Source: CAMEON01 sp045577755
GTDB lineage: Bacteria > Bacillota > Clostridia > Oscillospirales > CAG-272
NCBI GenBank assembly: GCA_045577755.1
Contig: JAZNJA010000140.1
Coordinates: 1 to 17,540 of the forward strand
Reading direction: 5' to 3'
DNA: 17,540 bases
In this document: in pieces, positions 1 to 7,168 of the stretch
Layout of the letters: every line of letters begins with the position of its first letter
Numbering within the stretch: the first letter of the stretch is position 1
Program-made: the position numbers and the translations under genes
Notes under the pieces: model-generated
Told to the model about the DNA's origin: nothing
What the model saw: only the letters and a program-made list of their open reading frames with translations
Databases searched by the model: none

Positions 1-1
1 A

Positions 2-1180
2 AAGCCCGCCGAGGTGACCGCCCCCGCCACCAAGCAGGACAAGCTGGCCGCCCTCTGCGCTTCTCTGGGCTTTGAGGCTCCCACCTACGGTGAGACCCCG
101 CCCAACGCCCCCAACGCCCGCCCCGTGGCGGCCTGCACCCTGCGCTACAAGGACGCCAAGGGCAAGCTGATGAAGATCAGCCTCAATGATTCCGGCCGGA
201 CCCTGGCCGAGGCCACCGAGAAGGCCGCCGCCAAGATGCTTTCCAAGGTGGAGAAGTTGGCCGCCGAGGAGACCGAAAAGCGCATCAAGCAGGCCAAGAA
301 GGAGGAGCCGGAGAAGCTCCGCAAGCAGCTCAAGGAGCAGGCCGCAGAGGCTGTTCCCGCCGTTGAGGCCGAGCCTGTCGCCGAGACGCCCGCGGAGGAA
401 ACCGCTTCCGCCGTGGAAGCTCCCGTCGTGGAAGCAAACTCCGCCACCGAGGCGCCTGTTGAGGCGACTGTTTCCGCCGAGGAATCCACGCCTGCCGTTG
501 AGACTCCTGTTGTTGAGGAGACCACTCCTGCCGAGGAAACTCCCGCTGTTAAGGAGACCGCTACCGTTGAGGAGGCTCCCGCTGAGGAGGCAACTCCTGC
601 CGAGGAGGCCCCCGCTGTTGAAGTAACTCCCGTCGAGGAGACTTCCGTAGCCGAGTCCGCTCCCATTGTGGAGGTAATTCCCGCCGAGGAACCCACCCCC
701 GTCGAGGAGGTCAAGCCCGTCAAGAAGGCCCCTGCGAAGAAGGCTCCCGCAAAGAAGAAAACGGCCGCCAAGAAGAAGGCTGTTACCGAAGAGAAGCCCA
801 TGGAGGAAAAGCCCGCCGAGGCGGAGTCCGCTCCCGCAGACGCTCCCGCGGTTCTGCCCGAGGTGACCGCCGAGCCTGCTCCCGAGGCCGCTCCCGAGGC
901 CGCTCCCGTCACAGAGGTCAAGCCCGCCAAGAAGAAGGCGGCTCCCAAGAAGAAGGCCGCGGCTACCGAGGACAAGGCCCCCGAGGCTGTAGTCGCAGTC
1001 GACACGCCTGCCGAGGCAGTCAAAGCCGAAGCCGCCGAAGTCAAGGCAGAGGACAAGCCCGCCGAGGAGGCAAAGCCCGCCAAGGCAAAAAAGCCCGCGG
1101 CCCGCAAGCCCCGCGCCAAGAAGGAGGCTCCCGCCGAGGACAAGCCCGCCGATACGGTGAGCGAGGTCAAGGGTGAGTAA
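2..1180 (+). CDS. Partial protein with dsRNA-binding-like domain and long acidic/basic low-complexity tail
   Basis: The reading frame is open to the left edge, so the true start lies outside the window; the GTG at 14 is probably internal, since the codons before it already read Lys-Pro-Ala-Glu-Val. Counting from that GTG, residues 8-78 resemble a double-stranded-RNA-binding fold: a first helix (KLAALCASLGF), a P-x-Y segment, a strand with TLRYKDAKGKL, and a C-terminal helix with GRTLAEATEKAAAKML, close to the family's GxGxSKKxAEQxAAxxAL pattern. A highly charged helix follows (79-112), then about 125 residues of Glu/Pro/Ala/Val/Thr repeats, then three basic Ala-Lys-Pro stretches of histone-H1 type (nt about 713-780, 922-962, 1073-1125). 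No membrane segment is seen. The dsRNA-binding assignment is by eye only. The low-complexity sequence before residue 8 argues against this being the end of RNase III. Function is inferred as RNA or nucleic-acid binding. Transcription ends at the hairpin at 1299-1330. Confidence 0.6.
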   Translation, partial: KPAEVTAPATKQDKLAALCASLGFEAPTYGETPPNAPNARPVAACTLRYKDAKGKLMKISLNDSGRTLAEATEKAAAKMLSKVEKLAAEETEKRIKQAKKEEPEKLRKQLKEQAAEAVPAVEAEPVAETPAEETASAVEAPVVEANSATEAPVEATVSAEESTPAVETPVVEETTPAEETPAVKETATVEEAPAEEATPAEEAPAVEVTPVEETSVAESAPIVEVIPAEEPTPVEEVKPVKKAPAKKAPAKKKTAAKKKAVTEEKPMEEKPAEAESAPADAPAVLPEVTAEPAPEAAPEAAPVTEVKPAKKKAAPKKKAAATEDKAPEAVVAVDTPAEAVKAEAAEVKAEDKPAEEAKPAKAKKPAARKPRAKKEAPAEDKPADTVSEVKGE

Positions 1181-1298
1181 TTTCCCCTAATAAGCCCTTC
1201 CGTAAAGCGGACTTCTCAAAAAAAGATTAATCTAACGCACGGCAGTGATGAGCATACTCACCACAGATCGGAAAACCCACTCCGCAATAAGCCAAAAT

Positions 1299-1340
1299 AC
1301 CCCGACAGATCACACACGGTCTGTCGGGGTTAGTTTTTCT
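1299..1340. terminator. Bidirectional intrinsic terminator between convergent genes
   Basis: A perfect 11-bp stem (1299-1309 with 1320-1330) encloses a 10-nt loop. A T-rich run (1334-1338) follows on the plus strand, and the AAAAT on the left reads ATTTT on the minus strand. It lies after the plus-strand gene ending at 1180 and directly after the stop codon (1340-1342) of the minus-strand gene, so it probably serves both. The rest of 1181-1298 shows only a weak imperfect hairpin near 1246-1263 and no convincing gene. Confidence 0.85.
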
Positions 1341-1828
1341 TATTCGGTCGCTATGATGGCATTGCCGCAATCGGTCATATATGCCTGCAGGATCTCCTCT
1401 ACATCTTTTTCATCCTGCTCATACCCTTCGATCTCATTGCAGATCCATGCGTAATAATCGGTAATAGCCTCAATAAAAGAAGTCAGGATCTCCTCTATCG
1501 AGCTGTGCTCGGTTCGGACCGGAAGCTCGATCTGCGGAATATCCTTTTCATTGTCAAAAATGGGATGGGAAGAAAAGTCAGCCCAGTAAAACAAATACCC
1601 GACGCGCTTCCCGTCCCGACCGATCAGATAATGCTTATAGGCAAAGTCGACCCACAGGGTGATGGGTATGCGATAATTCTCCTCCACCCACGCGACGAAC
1701 GAGCGCATTTCTTTTTCAACGTCGTCCGGGATCTTCCTGTCAAAGCCCATATCAAACCCGGGTAGGATATTCTTCGCGACCTTCAATTCGATTGTTTGCG
1801 CTTTTTTCCAAACACTATTCTCATTCAT
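1340..1828 (-). CDS. Hypothetical acidic protein, 162 residues
   Basis: I do not recognise the family. The product is soluble, acidic and rich in Trp and Tyr, with a central segment (WVDFAYKHYLIGRDGKRVGY) that looks like alternating beta strands, and an acidic helical C-terminus. No signal peptide or membrane helix is visible. The start is supported by GGAG eight bases upstream of the ATG. It lies 36 nt behind the ABC ATPase gene on the same strand, so it may be the last gene of that operon. Base composition differs from its neighbours: sampled lines are about 45-48% GC against roughly 60% or more nearby, and codon choice is less C/G-ending. This suggests later acquisition. Size, acidity and position would suit a small immunity- or antitoxin-like protein, but nothing specific supports that. 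Confidence 0.8.
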   Translation of the reverse strand: MNENSVWKKAQTIELKVAKNILPGFDMGFDRKIPDDVEKEMRSFVAWVEENYRIPITLWVDFAYKHYLIGRDGKRVGYLFYWADFSSHPIFDNEKDIPQIELPVRTEHSSIEEILTSFIEAITDYYAWICNEIEGYEQDEKDVEEILQAYMTDCGNAIIATE

Positions 1829-1864
1829 GGCAATTTCTCCACGCTGATCATGTTTGAGTGAAGA

Positions 1865-2593
1865 TCACGCCCCATGCTCTCTGGACGACCGCTTATTACA
1901 CAGCTCCAGCTTGCCGTCCTCCATGCGGAACATACGGTCGGCCCGCTCGGCGATGGACATATCGTGGGTGACCATGATGAGGGTCTGACCGATCATGTCC
2001 TTGGTCTCCAGAAGCAGCTCCAGCACCTCGTCGGCGTTGGCGCGGTCCAGGTTGCCCGTGGGCTCGTCGGCAAAGAGGATGTGGGGCATATTGATCAGGG
2101 CGCGGGCGATGGCCACCCGCTGCTGCTGACCGCCCGACAGCTCCGAGGGGAGGTGGTGGAGTCGGTCCTCGATGCCCAGGGATACAACCAGCTTCTTGAA
2201 CATCTCCTCGTAGGAGGCGTCCTCCTTGTTGCACATGAGGGTGGGGATGAGGATGTTTTCCAGGGCGGTGAACTGGGGGATGAGGTTGTGGCTCTGGAAG
2301 ACCATACCGATGAAGCTCCCGCGGAAGCGGCCCAGCTCGTCGGCGCTCATGGCGGTGATGTCCTGCCCGCGGATGGTGATGTGGCCCGCCTGGGGACGGT
2401 CCATGCCCGCCAGCAGGTGGAGGAGGGTGGACTTACCCGAGCCCGAGGCGCCCACGATGGCGATGAACTCCCCCTCGTAGACCTTCATGGAGGCGCGGTT
2501 GACGGCGGTGATGACCTCGTCGGACTGGGTGTACTGGCGCACAACGTCGGTGGCCTCAAGTATAACGCGATCTTTATTGATCTCGGTGGACAT
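1865..2593 (-). CDS. ABC transporter ATP-binding protein (MacB/LolD-type)
   Basis: This is a 242-residue nucleotide-binding subunit that hydrolyses ATP on the cytoplasmic side to drive the FtsX-type permease encoded upstream. Visible motifs are Walker A GASGSGKST (48-56), the Q-loop in GMVFQSHNLIPQFTALENI, signature LSGGQQQRVAIARAL, Walker B ILFADEPTGNLD, and H-loop VTHD. The LIPxxTALENI and DEPTGNLD wording is typical of the LolD/MacB/FtsE group, which handles lipoproteins, lipids, peptides or mechanical work in the envelope rather than nutrient import. The ATG at 2593 is preferred over an in-frame start at 2812, because it has AAAGGA about 11 nt upstream and matches the family's normal N-terminus; the longer version would translate the repeat-rich intergenic DNA. 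The substrate cannot be told from sequence. Confidence 0.95.
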   Translation of the reverse strand: MSTEINKDRVILEATDVVRQYTQSDEVITAVNRASMKVYEGEFIAIVGASGSGKSTLLHLLAGMDRPQAGHITIRGQDITAMSADELGRFRGSFIGMVFQSHNLIPQFTALENILIPTLMCNKEDASYEEMFKKLVVSLGIEDRLHHLPSELSGGQQQRVAIARALINMPHILFADEPTGNLDRANADEVLELLLETKDMIGQTLIMVTHDMSIAERADRMFRMEDGKLELCNKRSSREHGA

Positions 2594-2629
2594 AAGAAAT
2601 CGTTTCCTTTCTGTAATGGGAGGAGGGTC

Positions 2630-2670
2630 AATTCGTAATTCGTAATTCGCAATTCGTAATTCGTAATTGA
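2630..2670. repeat. Heptamer repeat array, AATTCGT orientation
   Basis: Five tandem copies of AATTCGY (2630-2664; units 1, 2, 4 and 5 are AATTCGT, unit 3 is AATTCGC) plus a partial AATTGA copy. It lies 37 bp before the ATPase start codon. It is AT-rich in GC-rich surroundings and stop-free on the minus strand, where it would read as an artificial NYELRI-type peptide. It is nearly the reverse complement of the array at 2811-2844. Confidence 0.9.
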
Positions 2671-2723
2671 CGGGATGTTGGGCGTATGTGAAATGGGATC
2701 GCGCAGTAACAGGAGAAATGACT

Positions 2724-2761
2724 GTGAACAAGCGGAACCGGTTTCGCTTTATAAGTGAACA
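2724..2761. other. Near-palindrome flanked by direct repeats
   Basis: AAGCGGAACCGGTTTCGCTT (2730-2749) is a 20-bp palindrome with one mismatched pair, centred on ACCGGT. It is bracketed by two direct copies of GTGAACA (2724-2730 and 2755-2761). It sits midway between the two heptamer arrays, upstream of the ATPase gene. It could be an operator, an RNA hairpin in the operon transcript, or the core of a small non-coding element. The flanking 2671-2723 and 2762-2810 contain no gene I can support. Confidence 0.45.
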
Positions 2762-2810
2762 GGTAACTGAAAAACCATCGGGGGGACATTTGAAATAGTC
2801 CCGCCTTCGC

Positions 2811-2844
2811 AATTACGAATTACGAATTGCGAATTGCGAATTTC
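2811..2844. repeat. Heptamer repeat array, AATTACG orientation
   Basis: Four tandem AATTRCG units (AATTACG twice, then AATTGCG twice) and a partial AATTTC copy. It lies 11 bp after the stop codon of the permease gene. Together with 2630-2670 it forms an inverted repeat with arms of about 34 nt, matching at all but about one position, around a 140-bp centre. Such a pair could fold into one large hairpin in the ABC operon transcript. Confidence 0.88.
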
Positions 2845-2855
2845 ATTTTTTCTCG

Positions 2856-5237
2856 TCAGTCCACTCTCCGCACCCCAATGTCGGGCTTGGTGAACATCCG
2901 GTAGGGCAGCTCACAGGAGAGGAATCCGCAGACCACCGAGATCACCACGCAGGCGATCAACGCGGGGAGAGAGAGGCTGAACTCATAATGAACGCTCTCG
3001 GTAATATGGAGCCACGGAAGCAGGGTATTGACCGCGAAGTAGACGAGATAGTTGCACAGAAGAGACACCAGGACGGTGATGAGGAAGGCCGCGCCCGAAA
3101 GCACACCGCCCGCCAGGCGGTGGAGCTTGGCAAAGGCGTCGTCGGGGGCGCCCAGGGAGTGAAGCACCGCGAACTCATTCCGTCTCTTGCGGTAGAACAT
3201 GATCTGGGAGAAGTACCACACCATGGGGGAAATGAGAAGCAGGCAAACCGCCAGAGTCAGGATCACCGCGTTGTCATTCTTGAGGCTCTTGACGCTGGCC
3301 TCAAAGTAATTGCCCGTGGGGGTGACCTGCCAATCCGAGAAGGAAGTCAGCAGGCTGCGGATACGGGTCTCGGCGGTAGCCACCGTGGCCATGTCGGTGC
3401 CTTGGTCCAGGTAGATCTTCAGCTCGGTACGGGAGGAGGGACGGCCCGTCAGGGCGGTGTAGGTGGCGTCACCCACTCCGAATACGATGCCGTCCTCGGA
3501 GCTCAGCCCCTTGACCACGGCGCAGACCGTGAAGGTCTCGTAGCGGAACTTGAAATTCTTGATCTGCTGGCGGAGCAGCTCCTGGGGGTCAAAGATCATC
3601 TCCAGGGGGAAGGCCTCCTCGCAGACCGCCACGATGACCTTGTCGCCGGGCTTGAAATCGTAGGTCTGCTTGTTGTAGATATCCTCGCTGATGATGACGC
3701 CGTTGGGGTTGTTCAGAATGGAATAGGGATCGCCCTCAAAGGTGCCCAGGCTGTTGCGGGTGATGTTGTCGATCCAGAGCTGATCCACCACGGTGCAATC
3801 GTAGTTGTTCACAGCCCATTTGAATCCCTCGGATTCCCGCTCCTTGCTGGCGACGGTGTAGTCGCTCGCGTCGTAGAGCTGACCCGGCTTCAGGAGCAGA
3901 TGGGACTGGCGGAAGCCACCCGACAGGCTTACGTTCCACTCGGCGTGGCTCACCCCGGGAATGGCCTCCAGCTCGGGAAGGAACAGATCCACGTCCGAGC
4001 GGATCATTTCGTCCTGCTCGTCGGTGGGAGCCCAGGGCTCGTCGCCGATGATCTCCCCCTCCTCGGTCTCGGCCTCCTCGAAGTAGTTGGCGGGGCGATA
4101 GGCTACGAAGAACTCGTAGGGATCCAGCTCGTTTTGGAAGGTCTTCATCTCGGCGATATACAGACCCGACACGAAGAAGGCGGCAAACAGCACCGCGGAC
4201 ACCACCAGGCGGACGTAGTACCTGCGCATACGCCAGAAGCCGTACAGCTCATACTTCCCCGGAAAATCCTCTCCGAAGAGGAAGAAGGACCGGCGGGGGG
4301 AGGAGACCAGGCTTGTATTGTCACCCGCCTGCAAATGACGGACGGGGGGCTGCTTGGACATACGGCGCATGGGGAACCAGACCGAGGAAAAGACCGCGAT
4401 CAGACCGCCCATGAGGGGCACCAACACCGCTTTGGCGGTGAACCACAGTCCCACGCCCCGCGGGATGTACAGAATCCCCGCGATGAGGACTCCCACCAGG
4501 GCGGCGGGCAGCCAGGTCAGGACCGTGACGGTGATCAGCTCACCTCCGGCCGCGCCCATGAGCTTGGGGAAATCGGCGCCGCAGGTCATGTACACGCCGT
4601 AGATGAAGCGGAAGTGATCCAGACGGATGAGGAACAAGATCACCATCATGAAGATCGAAAAGGCGAACCAGATGGCCGATACCGTCCAGAACTGGGCGGT
4701 ATAGGGGCCGCTGTAGTCCTGCTTGAAGGTATACAGGGGGGAGAAGCGGATCTCGCGGCGCTCCTTGCTGACGCGGCCCAGGATGTCGGCCTTGACCTCC
4801 TCATAAGCCCGCTCCAGGCCGTAGGTATCGTCCAGAGTGATGCGGCAGGAGTAGGTGCCGTCACCCAGGGGCTGACCGCCGTTGACCCAGTAATAGCTTC
4901 CCAGAAACTCATTCTCACGGGCGAGCTGATACTGGAGCTGCTGGTCGAGATTGGCGTACTGCTCGTTGTTGAGGAGAGCGACCTCCACGTGGTAGTCAAA
5001 CTCCTCGGCCACGGCATTCCGTGCCGCGCGCATATTGGCCTCGGTGCAGAGCGCCACCATCCAGAAGCCCGCGGTCATGACCCACGCGGCCAGGTAGAAG
5101 CAGATATACTCCTTCCAGTTCTTGGTGACGCTTCGGTAAGCGTTCTTGATGTTCGGCGGGTAGAGCACCGCGCCGATGGAGCGGAACAGAGTGACGAACC
5201 ATTCACCAATCCGCTTCAGGCGGGATTTTCTCGGCAT
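2856..5237 (-). CDS. FtsX/MacB-like ABC transporter permease, 8 membrane helices
   Basis: This 793-residue integral membrane protein is the partner of the downstream ATPase. Helices are visible at about 45-64, 183-205, 234-257, 267-288, 343-362, 657-680, 711-736 and 756-776. This gives two copies of the 1+3 FtsX arrangement, each with an extracytoplasmic domain after its first helix: about 120 residues (65-182) and about 290 residues (363-656, Asp/Glu-rich at its start). The segment RKRRNEFAVLHSLGAPDDA before helix 7 is the usual FtsX-family cytoplasmic motif contacting the ATPase. The start at 5237 has AAAGGA about 10 nt upstream and a basic N-terminus. The family moves lipoproteins, antimicrobial peptides or lipids, or transmits ATPase force to envelope enzymes. 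Which applies here is unknown; no sensor kinase neighbour points to a Bce-type resistance system. Confidence 0.92.
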   Translation of the reverse strand: MPRKSRLKRIGEWFVTLFRSIGAVLYPPNIKNAYRSVTKNWKEYICFYLAAWVMTAGFWMVALCTEANMRAARNAVAEEFDYHVEVALLNNEQYANLDQQLQYQLARENEFLGSYYWVNGGQPLGDGTYSCRITLDDTYGLERAYEEVKADILGRVSKERREIRFSPLYTFKQDYSGPYTAQFWTVSAIWFAFSIFMMVILFLIRLDHFRFIYGVYMTCGADFPKLMGAAGGELITVTVLTWLPAALVGVLIAGILYIPRGVGLWFTAKAVLVPLMGGLIAVFSSVWFPMRRMSKQPPVRHLQAGDNTSLVSSPRRSFFLFGEDFPGKYELYGFWRMRRYYVRLVVSAVLFAAFFVSGLYIAEMKTFQNELDPYEFFVAYRPANYFEEAETEEGEIIGDEPWAPTDEQDEMIRSDVDLFLPELEAIPGVSHAEWNVSLSGGFRQSHLLLKPGQLYDASDYTVASKERESEGFKWAVNNYDCTVVDQLWIDNITRNSLGTFEGDPYSILNNPNGVIISEDIYNKQTYDFKPGDKVIVAVCEEAFPLEMIFDPQELLRQQIKNFKFRYETFTVCAVVKGLSSEDGIVFGVGDATYTALTGRPSSRTELKIYLDQGTDMATVATAETRIRSLLTSFSDWQVTPTGNYFEASVKSLKNDNAVILTLAVCLLLISPMVWYFSQIMFYRKRRNEFAVLHSLGAPDDAFAKLHRLAGGVLSGAAFLITVLVSLLCNYLVYFAVNTLLPWLHITESVHYEFSLSLPALIACVVISVVCGFLSCELPYRMFTKPDIGVRRVD

Positions 5238-5296
5238 AGGGGAACCGTCCTTTCGGGAAAATGTATGTTGGATAAAATAAACTGTATTTCGAACAT

Positions 5297-5305
5297 ATTA
5301 TAGCA
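5297..5305 (-). promoter_or_regulatory. Extended -10 promoter for the ABC permease operon
   Basis: Read on the minus strand this is TGCTATAAT, an extended -10 element with a consensus TATAAT hexamer, about 60 bp before the permease start codon. No good -35 lies at 16-18 bp upstream, only a T-rich stretch, which fits an extended -10 promoter. Confidence 0.65.
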
Positions 5306-5419
5306 TAAAGGTGTGAAAAAACTGTGTATGGAGCGTTGGCAGATTTTCCAAAATTCGGCTTCCGGTTTTGTTCAATTCTCCATTTTTCAAAAAAATGAAA
5401 ACTGTGCTTGCTGACAGTA

Positions 5420-5448
5420 TTGACTTTTCCGGGGCCGCATGATATACT
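5420..5448 (+). promoter_or_regulatory. Sigma-A promoter for the solute-binding lipoprotein gene
   Basis: TTGACT (5420-5425), a 17-bp spacer and TATACT (5443-5448) closely match the housekeeping consensus. The expected transcript start near 5455 leaves a short leader of about 27 nt with AGGAGG at 5470-5475. The region 5306-5419 is AT-rich with runs of A and T but holds no gene. Confidence 0.8.
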
Positions 5449-5481
5449 GAAAGTACCAAATACACATACAGGAGGATCATC

Positions 5482-6903
5482 ATGAAGCTGTATCCGAAGC
5501 GGTTTCTCGCTCTGGCTCTGGCCGTTCTGCTGCTTCTGCCCTGCACAGCCTGCGGGCAGACCACCGACGACCCGGCCGCCACCACAGAGAATCCCGACAA
5601 GGCTCCCGTCACCGAGGAAGAGACCCGATATGACCCCATGATCGAAACCAAGAACTACGATACGGAGTTCTACATCACGGGTGTATACTACATCCGCGAC
5701 TGGGCGACCGCCTCCGACGAGGATCGCGGCGAGCCCTTTTACGACACCATTTACGAGCGCGGTATCCATATCCAGGATCACCTGGGCGTGGAGCTGGTGG
5801 ACATTGACGCGGGCGACTGGCTGGCTTACGCCAATAACGTCATTCGCACGGTGCAGTCCGGTGACGACACCTACCAGCTGGTCTCCACCCACTGCTACCA
5901 GGGCGTGACCGCCTTTCTCACCACCGACGCCGTCTACAACTACGCCGACTTCGAGTCGGTGAACCTGGACGCTCCCTACTGGGCGCTGGATTTCATGGAG
6001 GACGTCAAGATCGACGACAAATACCTCATCGGCTACAACGATTTCTGTCTGACCTCGGTCAACGCCGTGGTCTTCAACAAGGACATCCTGGACGAATACG
6101 GCCGGAAGGCCCCCTACGAGGACGTCCGCAACATGAACTGGACCCTGGACGGGCTCATGGCCCTGGCCTCGGGCGTGATCAAGGACAACGGCGATAACGT
6201 CTGGGACGAGAAGGATACCTACGGCATCTCGGGTTGGGGCTGGGTGGATACCATCTCCTTCACCACTGCCTGCGATATCAAGATCGTGGATCGTGACGAG
6301 ACCGGCCTCTACCAGGTCGCCTACGGAAAGAACAGCGAAAAGACCTATGCCGCTCTGGAAAAGGTCAACAAGCTCTACAACGCCGATTACGCCTACTACA
6401 AGGGCCCCAACGCCACCCAGATCGGCTTTGACAAGGGCACGACCCTGTTCTACACCATGGAGACCCGCAACATGACCAACCTTCGCGACGTCACCTTCCG
6501 CTTCGGCGTGCTGCCCTACCCCATGTACGACGCGAACCAGAAGGAGTACCGCTCCCTGAACTGGAACGGCGTCATGTTCGTCCCCTCCTCCATCAAGAAC
6601 CCCGACATGGTCGGTGACGTGCTGGAGCTGCTGGCCTACTACACCCCTCCCGTACAGAAGGCCTACTACGAGGATCTACTGGGCTCCAAGCTCTCCGATG
6701 CCCCCGAGGACGCCGAGATGCTGGACGTCATCTGGGATTCCGTGGTCACCGACATCGGCATGGTCACGGCTAACCTGGCCGGTATGGATCCCCTGCTGTA
6801 TATGTTCCCCAACCTCTGCCTGGACGGCATCGAGGGCTATTCCTCCTTCCTCCAGCGCAATTCCCGCAGCGCCAACCGCGCGCTGGAGAAGCTTTTCGGC
6901 TGA
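5482..6903 (+). CDS. Extracellular solute-binding lipoprotein (family 1-like)
   Basis: The 473-residue product has a type II signal peptide: KRF, a long Leu/Ala core, then CTAC with the likely lipidated cysteine at 24. Family lipoboxes usually have Leu rather than Cys at -3, and Cys21 is an alternative. An acidic Thr/Pro linker follows. The mature part, rich in Tyr and Trp, fits the periplasmic-binding fold of ABC importers: NAVVFNKDILDEYG, a segment seen in sugar-binding proteins, then a Trp/Gly-rich hinge (YGISGWGWVDT) and a late FVPSSIKNPDMVGDVLELLAYY segment typical of family 1. This suggests capture of a sugar or oligosaccharide at the cell surface, though the ligand is inferred. AGGAGG lies 6 nt before the ATG. 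No permease or ATPase for sugar import lies adjacent; the ABC genes next to it are divergent and of a different class. It is monocistronic, between its own promoter and terminator. Confidence 0.85.
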   Translation: MKLYPKRFLALALAVLLLLPCTACGQTTDDPAATTENPDKAPVTEEETRYDPMIETKNYDTEFYITGVYYIRDWATASDEDRGEPFYDTIYERGIHIQDHLGVELVDIDAGDWLAYANNVIRTVQSGDDTYQLVSTHCYQGVTAFLTTDAVYNYADFESVNLDAPYWALDFMEDVKIDDKYLIGYNDFCLTSVNAVVFNKDILDEYGRKAPYEDVRNMNWTLDGLMALASGVIKDNGDNVWDEKDTYGISGWGWVDTISFTTACDIKIVDRDETGLYQVAYGKNSEKTYAALEKVNKLYNADYAYYKGPNATQIGFDKGTTLFYTMETRNMTNLRDVTFRFGVLPYPMYDANQKEYRSLNWNGVMFVPSSIKNPDMVGDVLELLAYYTPPVQKAYYEDLLGSKLSDAPEDAEMLDVIWDSVVTDIGMVTANLAGMDPLLYMFPNLCLDGIEGYSSFLQRNSRSANRALEKLFG

Positions 6904-6920
6904 TCCGCTTAAAGTCCGCC

Positions 6921-6951
6921 GCACCGCTCCCCTCGGAGCGGTGCTTTTTTT
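6921..6951 (+). terminator. Intrinsic terminator after the solute-binding protein gene
   Basis: A perfect 10-bp GC-rich stem (6921-6930 with 6935-6944), CCTC loop and seven T. Beyond it, 6952-7069 is T-rich and contains no gene I can support. Confidence 0.93.
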
Positions 6952-7069
6952 CGACACACCTTGTATTCCATACCGTTTTTTCGGAGCGGGATCTTACACG
7001 CGTCCTCTTTTTTTCTTTTTTTCGGTACAGATGTGAACATTTTGTAATCTTTCCAAAACCCCTTGCAAT

Positions 7070-7096
7070 TTGACAGGAAATGGTGTAAAATATAAT
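7070..7096 (+). promoter_or_regulatory. Promoter for the PEP carboxykinase operon
   Basis: TTGACA (7070-7075) and TATAAT (7091-7096) are both perfect consensus hexamers, but the spacer is only 15 bp, shorter than the optimal 17. That may lower or condition its activity. The transcript would start near 7103, giving a leader of about 65 nt. Confidence 0.75.
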
Positions 7097-7106
7097 GTGG
7101 GTATAA

Positions 7107-7122
7107 AGGATAGTTGTATCCT
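7107..7122 (+). promoter_or_regulatory. Dyad at the 5' end of the pck leader
   Basis: AGGATA-GTTG-TATCCT is a perfect 6-bp dyad that would begin a few bases after the predicted transcript start. It could be a 5'-terminal stem-loop protecting the mRNA or an operator for a repressor of this promoter. Sequence alone does not decide. Confidence 0.4.
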
Positions 7123-7168
7123 CCCCCATTCACCTGTTTAAAATTATACGATATAAGGAGAGAACCCC

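Noticed and set aside
1245..1454. A 69-codon plus-strand frame across the terminator
   Set aside because: It crosses the terminator hairpin at 1299-1330 and overlaps the better-supported minus-strand gene; no ribosome site was seen.
2594..2812. N-terminal extension of the ABC ATPase to an ATG at 2812
   Set aside because: It would translate the heptamer repeats as a NYELRI peptide and lacks family support; the ATG at 2593 has a ribosome site and a normal N-terminus.
2630..2844. CRISPR-like array
   Set aside because: The units are 7 bp, directly adjacent and without spacers, and no cas genes are present.
2988..5303. A 771-codon plus-strand frame opposite the permease gene, and similar long frames opposite htpG (13705-15174) and the first gene (145-1170)
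   Set aside because: Same codon-bias artefact; no ribosome sites or family motifs, whereas the opposite strands encode clear proteins.
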